NCBI GenBank assembly: GCA_026981985.1
Contig: JALSHZ010000005.1
Span: 1 to 34,462 of the forward strand
Direction of reading: 5' to 3'
From: Gammaproteobacteria bacterium
Lineage (GTDB): Bacteria > Pseudomonadota > Gammaproteobacteria > UWMA-0217
Length of the DNA: 34,462 nt
Shown: one piece after another, positions 7,440 to 14,873 of the stretch
Layout: each line of letters starts with the position of its first letter
Numbering within the stretch: the first letter of the stretch is position 1
Program-made: the position numbers and the translations under genes
Notes under the pieces: model-generated
The model's input: only the letters and a program-made list of their open reading frames with translations
Database searches by the model: none
Told to the model about the DNA's origin: nothing

Positions 7440-9070
7440 GTGAGCTACTTTCCATTGCGGCGCAGCGAAACCTGCGCGCGCGTGAACGTGCCCAGATTGC
7501 GGTCGAGGGCGTCGTCTCGGCTCCGGCGAATACCGTGCAATATCAATCCCGTGGGCGGGTGCTGGTAATCGGCGGCGAGCAGGCATTGCTGTTTGCGCCG
7601 CGCTTGCTACCCACCTTGAAGCCGGAGGTGCTGGTCACCGATGGCAGCGACGAATCCAGCGTGCCGGCCATTCACCTTGGTCTGCGCAAGCTCGATATCG
7701 CGGGTCATTTGGGAAATTTCGAGGTTACATTGGGCGAAGCAGGTGAGCGTGATCATGAAATCATCCGCTGCGACCTGGTTGTCGATCTGTCGCCTCAGGC
7801 GCAACTCGACATCCCGTTGCCACCGCTGGGCTATTTTCATGCCGACCCCGACGCCCCCCTGGCGTTGGATGCACTAGCCATCGAGCTGGTGGAGATGGTT
7901 GGCCGTTTTGAAAAGCCACGTTTTTTTTCCTTTGACGAAAATCGCTGCGCGCACGGACGAAACGGCATTGAAGGCTGTACGCGCTGTATCGATGCCTGTC
8001 CGGCGTTGGCGATTCGCTCGCTGGGCGAGCAGATCGAAGTCGATCCTTTTCTGTGTCAGGGTGGCGGCGCATGCGCCACTGCCTGCCCATCCGGTGCCAT
8101 CGAATATGCTCTGCCGTCGCCGATCGACTTGCAGGAGCGTGTGCGCCGGTTGCTGCAAATCTACCAGCAGGAGGAGGGCGAGCAGCCCATGCTGGCGTTC
8201 CTGGCAGGAGATGCGAGCGGCGTCCCCTCGGGTGATGCGCCGCATGTGCTCTGGGTGTCGGTCGAGGAGGTCGCGTCGGTAGGGCTGGAGGTGTGGCTCG
8301 CTGCCTTGGCGCAGGGCGCTGCGGCGGTACGTCTGGTGCATCAGGAACCGTTGCCCTTGCCGTCGGCACAGCTATTGCAGGAACAACTCGCCATTGCCGC
8401 GACATTGTTGGATTCCTGGGGCTACCCGACCGATGCCATCGCCTGTGTCGATGCGGCACAATTCGATGCTGAAGCAATGCCCGACTGGAACCAGCCATTG
8501 CCGCCAGCGCGATTCGCCGCACTGGGGACGAAGCGTCAACGCTTGTTCATGGCGATTGATCACCTGCATCAGCAGGCCGTTACCCAGCCGGATGTTATTG
8601 CTTTCGATCGCGGCGCACCGTTTGGCCAGGTCGAGGTGGATGATACGCGCTGCACTCTCTGCATGGCCTGCACCAGTGGTTGTCCAAGTGGTGCGCTGAT
8701 TGCCGGTGGTGAAATTCCGCGGTTGCGCTTTATCGAAGCCAATTGTGTGCAGTGCGATATCTGTGAAAAGACCTGTCCTGAACAGGCCATTTCAATCACG
8801 CCCCGCCTGCTGCTCGATGTGGTGGCACGCAAGCAGCCGCGCACCCTTTACGAGGAACAGCCCTTCTGCTGCGTACAGTGCGGCAAGCCATTTGCTACAC
8901 GCCGTGTTATCGAAACGGTGCTTGGGCGACTGGGCGGCAACCCGATGTTTCAGAGCGAACGAGCGCGACGGCGTTTACAGATGTGCGAGGACTGCCGCGT
9001 GATCGATATCGCGCAAGATGATGAAGCCATGCAGGGTAACTTGTTCAAGGGAGGCAGCCATGCCGGATGA
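7436..9070 (+). CDS. Polyferredoxin with four [4Fe-4S] sites, formate dehydrogenase-associated
   Basis: This 544-residue soluble iron-sulfur protein has no signal peptide. Two cysteine-rich modules are visible. The first has C171, C181, C184 and C188 plus C207, C213 and C217. The second has C406-C409-C412-C416 and C437-C440-C443-C447. The intervening segment (about 230-400) has no cysteine pairs of this kind. The C-terminus adds a zinc-ribbon-like set (C478/C479, C482, C517, C520). Proteins of this architecture occur beside DUF3305, DUF3306 and a TorD chaperone in many proteobacterial fdh clusters. It may shuttle electrons in the cytoplasm or assist cluster assembly; no enzymatic domain is evident. 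It starts with ATG inside the preceding stop (ATGA) and overlaps the chaperone gene by 11 bp. Confidence 0.78.
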   Translation: MSELLSIAAQRNLRARERAQIAVEGVVSAPANTVQYQSRGRVLVIGGEQALLFAPRLLPTLKPEVLVTDGSDESSVPAIHLGLRKLDIAGHLGNFEVTLGEAGERDHEIIRCDLVVDLSPQAQLDIPLPPLGYFHADPDAPLALDALAIELVEMVGRFEKPRFFSFDENRCAHGRNGIEGCTRCIDACPALAIRSLGEQIEVDPFLCQGGGACATACPSGAIEYALPSPIDLQERVRRLLQIYQQEEGEQPMLAFLAGDASGVPSGDAPHVLWVSVEEVASVGLEVWLAALAQGAAAVRLVHQEPLPLPSAQLLQEQLAIAATLLDSWGYPTDAIACVDAAQFDAEAMPDWNQPLPPARFAALGTKRQRLFMAIDHLHQQAVTQPDVIAFDRGAPFGQVEVDDTRCTLCMACTSGCPSGALIAGGEIPRLRFIEANCVQCDICEKTCPEQAISITPRLLLDVVARKQPRTLYEEQPFCCVQCGKPFATRRVIETVLGRLGGNPMFQSERARRRLQMCEDCRVIDIAQDDEAMQGNLFKGGSHAG

Positions 9071-9656
9071 AGCCAGAAATCTGAATGCCAGCGCGGATGA
9101 AGAGCGCTTGGCGCGAATTCATAGTTACCGTTTTATTGCCAACCTGCTGCGGCACCCCCCCGATGTCACCCAGCTGGAACAGATGGCCATGCTCGAACGC
9201 CAGGCTCAGACGGTGGATGATTATGGTTTCGCCTTGCAAATGCTCGGGCTCGCCGCCGCGCAATGTGGCGCAGCAGAGATCGATGATGAATTTCACGCCT
9301 TGTTCATTGGCCTAGGGCGGGGCGAGTTGGTGCCCTACGGCTCATGGTATCTCACCGGCTACCTGATGGAGCAGCCATTGGCGGCATTGCGTAGTGACTT
9401 GGCTCGCCTGGGTATGGTGCGCAATGAAGACAGCCACGAACCGGAAGACCACGTGGCCGCGCTGCTGGAAGTGATGGCATTTTTGATCGAAAGCGAAGAC
9501 AGTCGTGCGGTGCAACAGCAATTTTTTCACAGCCACATCGCCCCCTGGATGGCGCGCTTCTTCAATGACCTGACCGTAGCCAACAATGCCGTGTTTTATC
9601 GGGCAGTTGGTCGGCTGGGTATGGCGTTCTTGCGCTTGGAATCCAGCTATTTATGA
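9060..9656 (+). CDS. TorD/DmsD-family molybdoenzyme chaperone
   Basis: This 198-residue all-helical protein belongs to the TorD/DmsD/NarJ-like redox-enzyme maturation proteins. These bind the Tat signal or apo-form of a molybdoenzyme until its cofactor is inserted. The family motif EPEDH is at residues 127-131, and YGSWYLTGYLMEQPL precedes it. The start ATG 9060 has GGGAGG 5-6 nt upstream; the in-frame ATGs from 9018 lie inside the polyferredoxin coding sequence and lack a ribosome site. The likely client is the Tat-exported formate dehydrogenase catalytic subunit at 18126, and the shared sigma-54-type promoters support this. Pairing with that client is inferred from context. Confidence 0.8.
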   Translation: MPDEARNLNASADEERLARIHSYRFIANLLRHPPDVTQLEQMAMLERQAQTVDDYGFALQMLGLAAAQCGAAEIDDEFHALFIGLGRGELVPYGSWYLTGYLMEQPLAALRSDLARLGMVRNEDSHEPEDHVAALLEVMAFLIESEDSRAVQQQFFHSHIAPWMARFFNDLTVANNAVFYRAVGRLGMAFLRLESSYL

Positions 9657-9657
9657 C

Positions 9658-9893
9658 CTCAAAGTTCGGAGTCATATTTGCCCATCAGCCACTTCTTCGG
9701 GAAAGGTAGAAGCCGAAATGTAGCTCCGTCGCGGAGGAGCCACCAAAAGCCTCCCTTTCGCAAAGGGAGGCTTGGAGGGATTGGTGCTGCGGAGTTTTGG
9801 TGAGGTGGTATAAATCCCCCTCAATCCCCCTTTAGTAAAGGGGGAAAGTTGTCAGAGGTGGCAGCCCTGTTTCCAGGGGCGGTGCCGGTGTTG
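9658..9893. repeat. Decayed copy of the CTCAAG-terminus MITE family
   Basis: Just after the chaperone stop, CTCAAAGTTCGGAGTCA (9658-9674) is a degenerate form of the 18-bp terminal repeat of the intact elements. Inside are the family palindromes CCTCCCTTTCGCAAAGGGAGG and the AATCCCCCTCAATCCCCC core followed by CTTTAGTAAAGGGGG. No clear right end or target duplication remains; GTTGAG near 9890 may be a relic. The rest of the 9657-9957 gap shows no gene. Confidence 0.65.
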
Positions 9894-9957
9894 AGCGCGT
9901 GACCACTGATTCAGCGCGCTGCGCGGGCGCTGGGGTACCAAGATGTGAGCGTTTTAC

Positions 9958-10965
9958 TTACTCGCTATCCTGGTGGTAGGAAACGACATGCTCCACTTCA
10001 TTTTTCGAACCAAGAATGACGGGAACCCGTTGGTGAATGTCTTCCGGTTTGACATCGAGAATCCGTTCGCGGCCCGTTGATGCTGCCCCGCCTGCTTGTT
10101 CGACGATGAAACCCATGGGGTTTGCTTCATACATCAGGCGTAGCTTTCCGGGTTTGGAAGGGTCGCGGGTGTCGAAGGGGTACATGAAAATACCGCCGCG
10201 GGTGAGAATGCGATAGACCTCGGCGACCATGGAGGCAACCCAGCGCATATTGAAGTTTTCTCCACGTGGGCCGTCTTCTCCTTCCATGAGTTCGTCCACA
10301 TAGCGGCGCACGGGTTCTTCCCAGAAGCGACGATTCGACATGTTGATGGCAAATTCATTGGTTTTTTCCGGAATCCGCATATCAGGGTGGGTGAGAATAA
10401 ATTCACCAACGTCTTGATCCAGGGTGAATCCATTGACGCCATGTCCCGTGGTCAAAATCATCATTGTGGATGGGCCGTAAAGTACGAAGCCAGCGCATAC
10501 CTGGTCGGTGCCTTTTTGCAGAAAATCCTCGACCGATGCGGCAATGCCTTCGCGGGCGCGCAGGATCGAGAAGATGGTGCCTACCGTCAGGTTGACGTCG
10601 ATATTGGATGAGCCGTCGAGCGGGTCGAACAGCGCCAGATATTTCCCCTTGGGATATTGTGCGGGAATATCGATGGGATCATCGATCTCCTCGGAAGCCA
10701 TGCCCGCGAGGTGGCCGGTCCATTCCAATGCTTCGACCATGATGTCATTGGTGATGATGTCCAGTTTCTTCTGGGTTTCGCCTTGCACATTTTCTGTTTC
10801 AGCGCTGCCCAGTACGCCGATCAGCGCACCGCGGTTAACCATGTGAGAAATCCGCTTGCATGCTGTGACGATGTCATTCAGCAGTGATGTGAAGTCTCCG
10901 GAGGCACCTGGCATGCTGCGCTGTTGCTCGATGATGAACTGGGTCAGTGTTACTTGAGTGGTCAT
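9958..10965 (-). CDS. fbp: Fructose-1,6-bisphosphatase, class I
   Basis: This 335-residue cytoplasmic enzyme hydrolyses fructose 1,6-bisphosphate to fructose 6-phosphate, in gluconeogenesis and in regeneration of the Calvin cycle acceptor. The class I metal-binding motif DPLDGSS is at residues 114-120, with SEEIDDPI (91-98) supplying further acidic ligands. Other conserved class I stretches are ITNDIM and the glycine-rich [20 protein letters not shown]. The length is normal. It lies 83 bp downstream of hoxI on the same strand, so it may be co-transcribed with the hydrogenase genes. A stem-loop sits in the gap. Its position directly behind a hydrogenase operon suggests coupling to H2-driven CO2 fixation, as inference. 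Confidence 0.93.
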   Translation of the reverse strand: MTTQVTLTQFIIEQQRSMPGASGDFTSLLNDIVTACKRISHMVNRGALIGVLGSAETENVQGETQKKLDIITNDIMVEALEWTGHLAGMASEEIDDPIDIPAQYPKGKYLALFDPLDGSSNIDVNLTVGTIFSILRAREGIAASVEDFLQKGTDQVCAGFVLYGPSTMMILTTGHGVNGFTLDQDVGEFILTHPDMRIPEKTNEFAINMSNRRFWEEPVRRYVDELMEGEDGPRGENFNMRWVASMVAEVYRILTRGGIFMYPFDTRDPSKPGKLRLMYEANPMGFIVEQAGGAASTGRERILDVKPEDIHQRVPVILGSKNEVEHVVSYHQDSE

Positions 10966-10999
10966 GTATTTCCTTGGTTGATGCGGATAAATGTTGCCT

Positions 11000-11030
11000 G
11001 GCTTGCGACAACGTAACTGTGCCGCAAGCC
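11000..11030. terminator. Stem-loop between hoxI and fbp
   Basis: GGCTTGCG (11000-11007) pairs with CGCAAGCC (11023-11030) around a 15-nt loop. There is no T-run, so it is not a typical intrinsic terminator. It could act as a processing site or partial attenuator between the hydrogenase genes and fbp. Confidence 0.4.
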
Positions 11031-11048
11031 TGAGTGTCTAATAGCGGC

Positions 11049-11552
11049 TCAGAAGCGGCCTTTGCCGCCGCTGGCGATGTATTCCGACAACGCCATCTGC
11101 TGTTTGCCGATATTCGCCAGGGTAAGATGCACGCGTTTGATAATGGCGCGCATAAAGTCGAACATCAGTTGCGGTTCGTCATTGATCAGGGGGCGGATGT
11201 CATCAGCCTTGAAGCGCAATACGGTCGCGTCGCCCAGCGCCATGACAGATCTGGTATGTGGCGTGTCATCGATAAAGCTGAGCTCACCCACCAGATCGCC
11301 TTTTTCCAGTACATGCAGGATCCGTGGCTTTTTGCCTTTTTTACGCTCCTTGACGATTGCCAAGCGGCCATCTGCAAGCAGATAAAAGCTATCGGCTTTA
11401 TCGCCCTCATGAAACAGGAATTCATCATTTTTCAATGGTTCTTCGCAGCAGGCGCGTTCAGCGAGGATCTGTGCGCCGGTTGCGCCGATGTATTTCCCAA
11501 TTGGCGCCTCTTCGATCAATTGCTTGACGCGCTCGATGTCTGGCTTGTTCAT
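11049..11552 (-). CDS. hoxI: HoxI, cyclic-nucleotide-binding-fold subunit of NAD-reducing hydrogenase
   Basis: This 167-residue protein has one cNMP-binding (CAP-type) jelly-roll domain at about residues 25-135. Visible parts include LFHEGDKADSFYLLADGRLA and the phosphate-binding-cassette region GDLVGELSFIDDTPHTRSV. It has no DNA-binding helix-turn-helix. In Cupriavidus necator the HoxI homodimer attaches to the soluble hydrogenase HoxFUYH and is linked to NADPH-dependent activation. The same gene position (last of hoxFUYHWI) and length point to HoxI rather than a free Crp-like regulator. The start ATG overlaps the hoxW stop (ATGA). Confidence is high because of gene order. Confidence 0.85.
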   Translation of the reverse strand: MNKPDIERVKQLIEEAPIGKYIGATGAQILAERACCEEPLKNDEFLFHEGDKADSFYLLADGRLAIVKERKKGKKPRILHVLEKGDLVGELSFIDDTPHTRSVMALGDATVLRFKADDIRPLINDEPQLMFDFMRAIIKRVHLTLANIGKQQMALSEYIASGGKGRF

Positions 11553-12073
11553 TGGTATCTCCGGATTGGTTCGGTTAATGAGGAAATCGAAATAAGATGA
11601 TTTCGCGTGGCATCAAGGTTGTTCTTTGCTGCGGGGGTCAGTCCTTCCTGCAATTCCCATTCGTAGCCGCGGATCGTCAGCAGCATGACATCGGGAGTAC
11701 GCGCAAAACACTGCTCGCAGGTGGCAAGAATCGATGCAACGGAAATGGCATGTGAGGTGAAACTGAAATCCATGCGCGGTGTAACGCGTTCGATCCGGAA
11801 GGTATCGACCTGGCTGTCTTTGGTGGCATCGACGAACAATACCCGCTGCTTGTGGCTGATGAGGTCGGCGTCTTCCAGATGGAGCTGGTAGTGGCGCAGC
11901 AGCTCGGCTTGCGGGCACAGCGCAGCGTGTTCCAGCCAGTCGATAAAAGCCCAGCCCAGACCATCGTCCTGTCGGCCGACGTTCCCAATGCCGTAGACCA
12001 GTGCACTGGGGTGGTCGTAATCGGCCAGATTCAAAACACCATGTTCAGCGGCGACGTCAGCGCACTTGTTCAT
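11549..12073 (-). CDS. hoxW: Hydrogenase maturation protease HoxW
   Basis: This 174-residue nickel-dependent endopeptidase removes the C-terminal tail of the large subunit HoxH after NiFe-cofactor insertion. The protease N-terminal motif is visible as YGIGNVGRQDDGLGWAF (residues 27-43), with acidic residues at 36-37. It begins inside the 3' end of hoxH (17-bp overlap) and ends overlapping hoxI by 4 bp, indicating tight coupling. Its substrate is almost certainly the neighbouring HoxH, whose tail after DPCLSCATH is 24 residues long. Confidence 0.88.
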   Translation of the reverse strand: MNKCADVAAEHGVLNLADYDHPSALVYGIGNVGRQDDGLGWAFIDWLEHAALCPQAELLRHYQLHLEDADLISHKQRVLFVDATKDSQVDTFRIERVTPRMDFSFTSHAISVASILATCEQCFARTPDVMLLTIRGYEWELQEGLTPAAKNNLDATRNHLISISSLTEPIRRYQ

Positions 12074-13529
12074 CGACCAGTGCTCCGTTGCTGTCGAATA
12101 CAGAGACCACCAGTGGCATTTGCCCCATGGCGTGCGTGGCGCAACTCAGGCAGGGGTCGTAAGCGCGGATGCCGACCTCGATGGCATTCATCATGCCTTC
12201 AGTGATTTCGGCCTTGCCGTCGAGATACTCTTCGGCCACTGCACGCACGGTGCGGTTCATCACGGTATTGTTTTGCGTCGTGGCGACCACGAGGTTGGCA
12301 AACGTAATAGCGCCATCGCGGTTGGCGCGGTAGTGATGCAGCAGCGTGCCTCGCGGTGCTTCGACAACGCCGACACCTTCTCCGGTCCAGGCGCTGTCGG
12401 CCGGCGTGATCACCAGTTGCTCACCCTGCAAGTCGGGATCGTTCAGCAGGTTCTTGATCAATTCGGCCGAGTGCAGAATTTCGATGGCGCGCGCCCAGTT
12501 GGTATGCAAGGTCATGTCGTTGGCTTTGCCATCGGTGTAGTCATGGAATTTTTCCAGGGCAGCCTTGGCAAGGGGGGTGTCGTCACTATAACTTTTGGTT
12601 ACGTTGACCCGGCCTAGCGGCCCGACCCGTACTGAGCCCTCTTCGCGCCCCAGCTCCTTGAGGTAGGGGAATTTCATATAGCTCCACTCCTCGGTGGCTT
12701 CGGCGAAGTAGTCCAGGTAGTCGTGATAGTCGAATTCGGCGACGGTGTCTTTGTTCACATCGACGATGCGTATCTTGCCGTGGTAGTAGTCCACATTGCC
12801 TTCGTCATCTACCAGCGACATGTTGAGCGCAGGCACCTTGGCAAAGCGGTCCACCTCATCGCGGTGTTTCTTGTGAAAATCGTGGAACAGTTCTACGCCT
12901 TCGACGGCGTAGTCAATGACTTGATCAATGGAGAGCAGGCCGTCTTCGCCGTTGAGCAGGCGGTCGCGTGCAGCTTTGCTCAGGTTCTGATTGACGCCGC
13001 CGGGGATCGATTCGATACCGTGCATGCGTTTGCCTAAAACGGCTTTGATGACCTCTTGTCCCCATTTGCGCAGCGCCACCACGCGCTTGACCAGCTCGGG
13101 GTTGGCCTCCACCAGCCCCAGTACGTTGCGTTTCTCCGGTGGTGCATCCATGCCGAACAGCATTTCTGGCACGATGAGATAAAAGTAAGCGGTGGTGTGT
13201 GATTGCAGTTGTTGGCCGTAATGCCCCAGGCGACGGATTTTCTCCGGCGTGGGCAGCATCTGTACGCCGCTACTGTATCCGGCGCCAATCATGTCATCCA
13301 ATGCCTTGGCACCACATAGATGATGGCTGACGAAACAGATGCCGCAGATGCGCTGCAAGAACATCGGGGCTTCCCAGTAAGGATGCCCCTGGACGAATTT
13401 TTCGAAGCCACGAAACTCGACCACATGGAGTTTTGCGTCGGTTACCCGGTTCTGGTCGTCCAGGTGGACGGTGACTTTGCCGTGACCTTCGATGCGGGTT
13501 ACAGGATCGATAACAAGTTTTCTACTCAT
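12057..13529 (-). CDS. hoxH: NAD-reducing hydrogenase large subunit HoxH
   Basis: This 490-residue precursor of the [NiFe] catalytic subunit activates H2 in the cytoplasm. The N-terminal nickel-ligand motif RICGICFVSHH places C62 and C65. The C-terminal motif DPCLSCATH places C460 and C463, with His466 as the expected cleavage point. The remaining tail of 24 residues would be removed by HoxW. The sequence follows group 3d bidirectional/soluble hydrogenases throughout (VTRIEGHGKVTVHLDD, YDPCLSCATHAMGQMPLVV). It lies 13 bp after hoxY in an operon where most genes overlap. No key residue is missing, so it should be functional. Confidence 0.95.
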   Translation of the reverse strand: MSRKLVIDPVTRIEGHGKVTVHLDDQNRVTDAKLHVVEFRGFEKFVQGHPYWEAPMFLQRICGICFVSHHLCGAKALDDMIGAGYSSGVQMLPTPEKIRRLGHYGQQLQSHTTAYFYLIVPEMLFGMDAPPEKRNVLGLVEANPELVKRVVALRKWGQEVIKAVLGKRMHGIESIPGGVNQNLSKAARDRLLNGEDGLLSIDQVIDYAVEGVELFHDFHKKHRDEVDRFAKVPALNMSLVDDEGNVDYYHGKIRIVDVNKDTVAEFDYHDYLDYFAEATEEWSYMKFPYLKELGREEGSVRVGPLGRVNVTKSYSDDTPLAKAALEKFHDYTDGKANDMTLHTNWARAIEILHSAELIKNLLNDPDLQGEQLVITPADSAWTGEGVGVVEAPRGTLLHHYRANRDGAITFANLVVATTQNNTVMNRTVRAVAEEYLDGKAEITEGMMNAIEVGIRAYDPCLSCATHAMGQMPLVVSVFDSNGALVDEQVR

Positions 13530-13542
13530 GGTTTATGCCTCC

Positions 13543-14172
13543 TCAATCGTAGCGATTGATGGATGTGGGCAGCTCAACTTCCCGCCCGTTGACCAGGTCG
13601 TCCAGCACTTTGAAAATGGCCTCGCCATCAGGTGGGCAACCTGGAATGAAATAATCCATCTTTACCACTTCGTGGCAGGGATAGACTTTGGTGGTGATCT
13701 TCGGCAGATCGGGGTGATAGGGGATGCGTGGTTCGCTGTCTGGCTCGGTGGTGGGAACGTCGAGATAGGCTTCCTCGAAGCATTCCTCCAGCGGCACCAC
13801 ATTGCGCATTGCCGGCACACCGCCCCAGACGGCACAGGCGCCGACGGAAATGAGGATGTCGCAGTTTTCGCGGAAATGTTCCAGTGTTTCGATATTCTCA
13901 TCATTGGCAACACCGCCTTCGACAAAGCCGATGGCGCAGCGATGTGGAATGCGTTTGACGTCCGTCAGTGATGATCGCGTAATGGTCACCTTTTCCAGCA
14001 GCCTCAGCAGATTTTCGTCCATATCAAGAAACGACAGGGTGCAGCCCCAGCAGCCGCACAGGCCGATCATGGCGACCTGGATTTTTTCATCCCTGGCAGC
14101 CTGCGTTTCAGGGTCCAATGGTGTTGCCGGTAGTTCGTGCGAGGCGATTTCATGTTTTTCAGTGCTGCTCAT
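13543..14172 (-). CDS. hoxY: NAD-reducing hydrogenase small subunit HoxY
   Basis: This 209-residue [NiFe] hydrogenase small subunit carries the proximal [4Fe-4S] cluster that takes electrons from HoxH. Ligand motifs are GLCGCWGCTLSF near residue 40, SVGACAVWGG near 110, and FIPGCPPDGE near 180. There is no Tat signal or medial/distal cluster domain, as expected for a cytosolic group 3d enzyme. An N-terminal extension of about 30 residues precedes the first motif. The start ATG overlaps the hoxU stop by 4 bp. Confidence 0.94.
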   Translation of the reverse strand: MSSTEKHEIASHELPATPLDPETQAARDEKIQVAMIGLCGCWGCTLSFLDMDENLLRLLEKVTITRSSLTDVKRIPHRCAIGFVEGGVANDENIETLEHFRENCDILISVGACAVWGGVPAMRNVVPLEECFEEAYLDVPTTEPDSEPRIPYHPDLPKITTKVYPCHEVVKMDYFIPGCPPDGEAIFKVLDDLVNGREVELPTSINRYD

Positions 14173-14873
14173 TTGTGTTTCCTCTTCAGTGCCCGTTCCC
14201 GGATCGATTTGATTTCGAATTTGCGGCGCCCGATGGGGTCGTTATACCCCAGGCCCTTTTCGATGATGCAGCCTACCGGGCAGAGTTCGGCGGCTTCGCG
14301 CACTTGCTCATCGGGCATTTTATTGGCGAGCGCCACGTCCACTTCGATACTGGCGTGGGTGCCGCGATGATCGATGCTGAAAATCTTGCGCCCGGTTTCC
14401 TTGTCGCGCACAAACTCCACGCAGCGTTGGCAGAAAATGCAACGATCCCGCTCCAGCCAGAGTTTTTCTGGTGCTGTTTCGCGCTCGCGTACCGGGAAAC
14501 GATAGGGGAAGCGTGACACCATCATGCCCACCTCATAACCGACAGCTTGCAATTCGCAGCGGCCACTTTTTTCGCAGCTTGGGCAGTTGTGATTGCCTTC
14601 GGCGAACAGTAGCTCGACCAACGCCTTGCGCATGTCGGCCACTTCCGGCTCGTTGACTTCGACTTCCATGCCATCGCTGACCGGCACCGTGCAGGCCGCC
14701 ATCACATTGCCATTGACGCGCACCGAACACGCCCGGCAGGTACCGAGACAGGGTTTGCCGCGCTGGTAGCAGAGTGTCGGGATATAGACGCCATTGTCAG
14801 CGGCCACATCGACCAGCCTGTCACCGTGTTGGGCGATGACCTCGTGGCCGTCGATGGTGATTCGAATGCTCAT
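14169..14873 (-). CDS. hoxU: NAD-reducing hydrogenase diaphorase small subunit HoxU
   Basis: This 234-residue Fe-S protein conducts electrons between the hydrogenase module (HoxHY) and HoxF. It has a [2Fe-2S] ferredoxin domain (C35, C46, C49, C61), a NuoG-type His-Cys3 [4Fe-4S] site (H95, C97, C100, C106), and a further cluster region with C145, C148, C151, C198 and C202. Its length agrees with Cupriavidus HoxU. It overlaps both neighbours by 4 bp. The intact His-Cys3 motif here contrasts with its absence in the formate dehydrogenase alpha subunit of the same window. Confidence 0.93.
   Translation of the reverse strand: MSIRITIDGHEVIAQHGDRLVDVAADNGVYIPTLCYQRGKPCLGTCRACSVRVNGNVMAACTVPVSDGMEVEVNEPEVADMRKALVELLFAEGNHNCPSCEKSGRCELQAVGYEVGMMVSRFPYRFPVRERETAPEKLWLERDRCIFCQRCVEFVRDKETGRKIFSIDHRGTHASIEVDVALANKMPDEQVREAAELCPVGCIIEKGLGYNDPIGRRKFEIKSIRERALKRKHK

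Noticed and set aside
9740-9855. Repeated CCCCCTTT blocks here and elsewhere considered as a CRISPR array
   Set aside because: The repeats are palindromic, few, irregularly spaced and lie inside elements with inverted ends and target duplications. There are no regular spacers or cas genes.
11049-11552. hoxI product as a Crp/Fnr transcription factor
   Set aside because: It has the cyclic-nucleotide fold but no C-terminal helix-turn-helix. Gene order and length fit HoxI.
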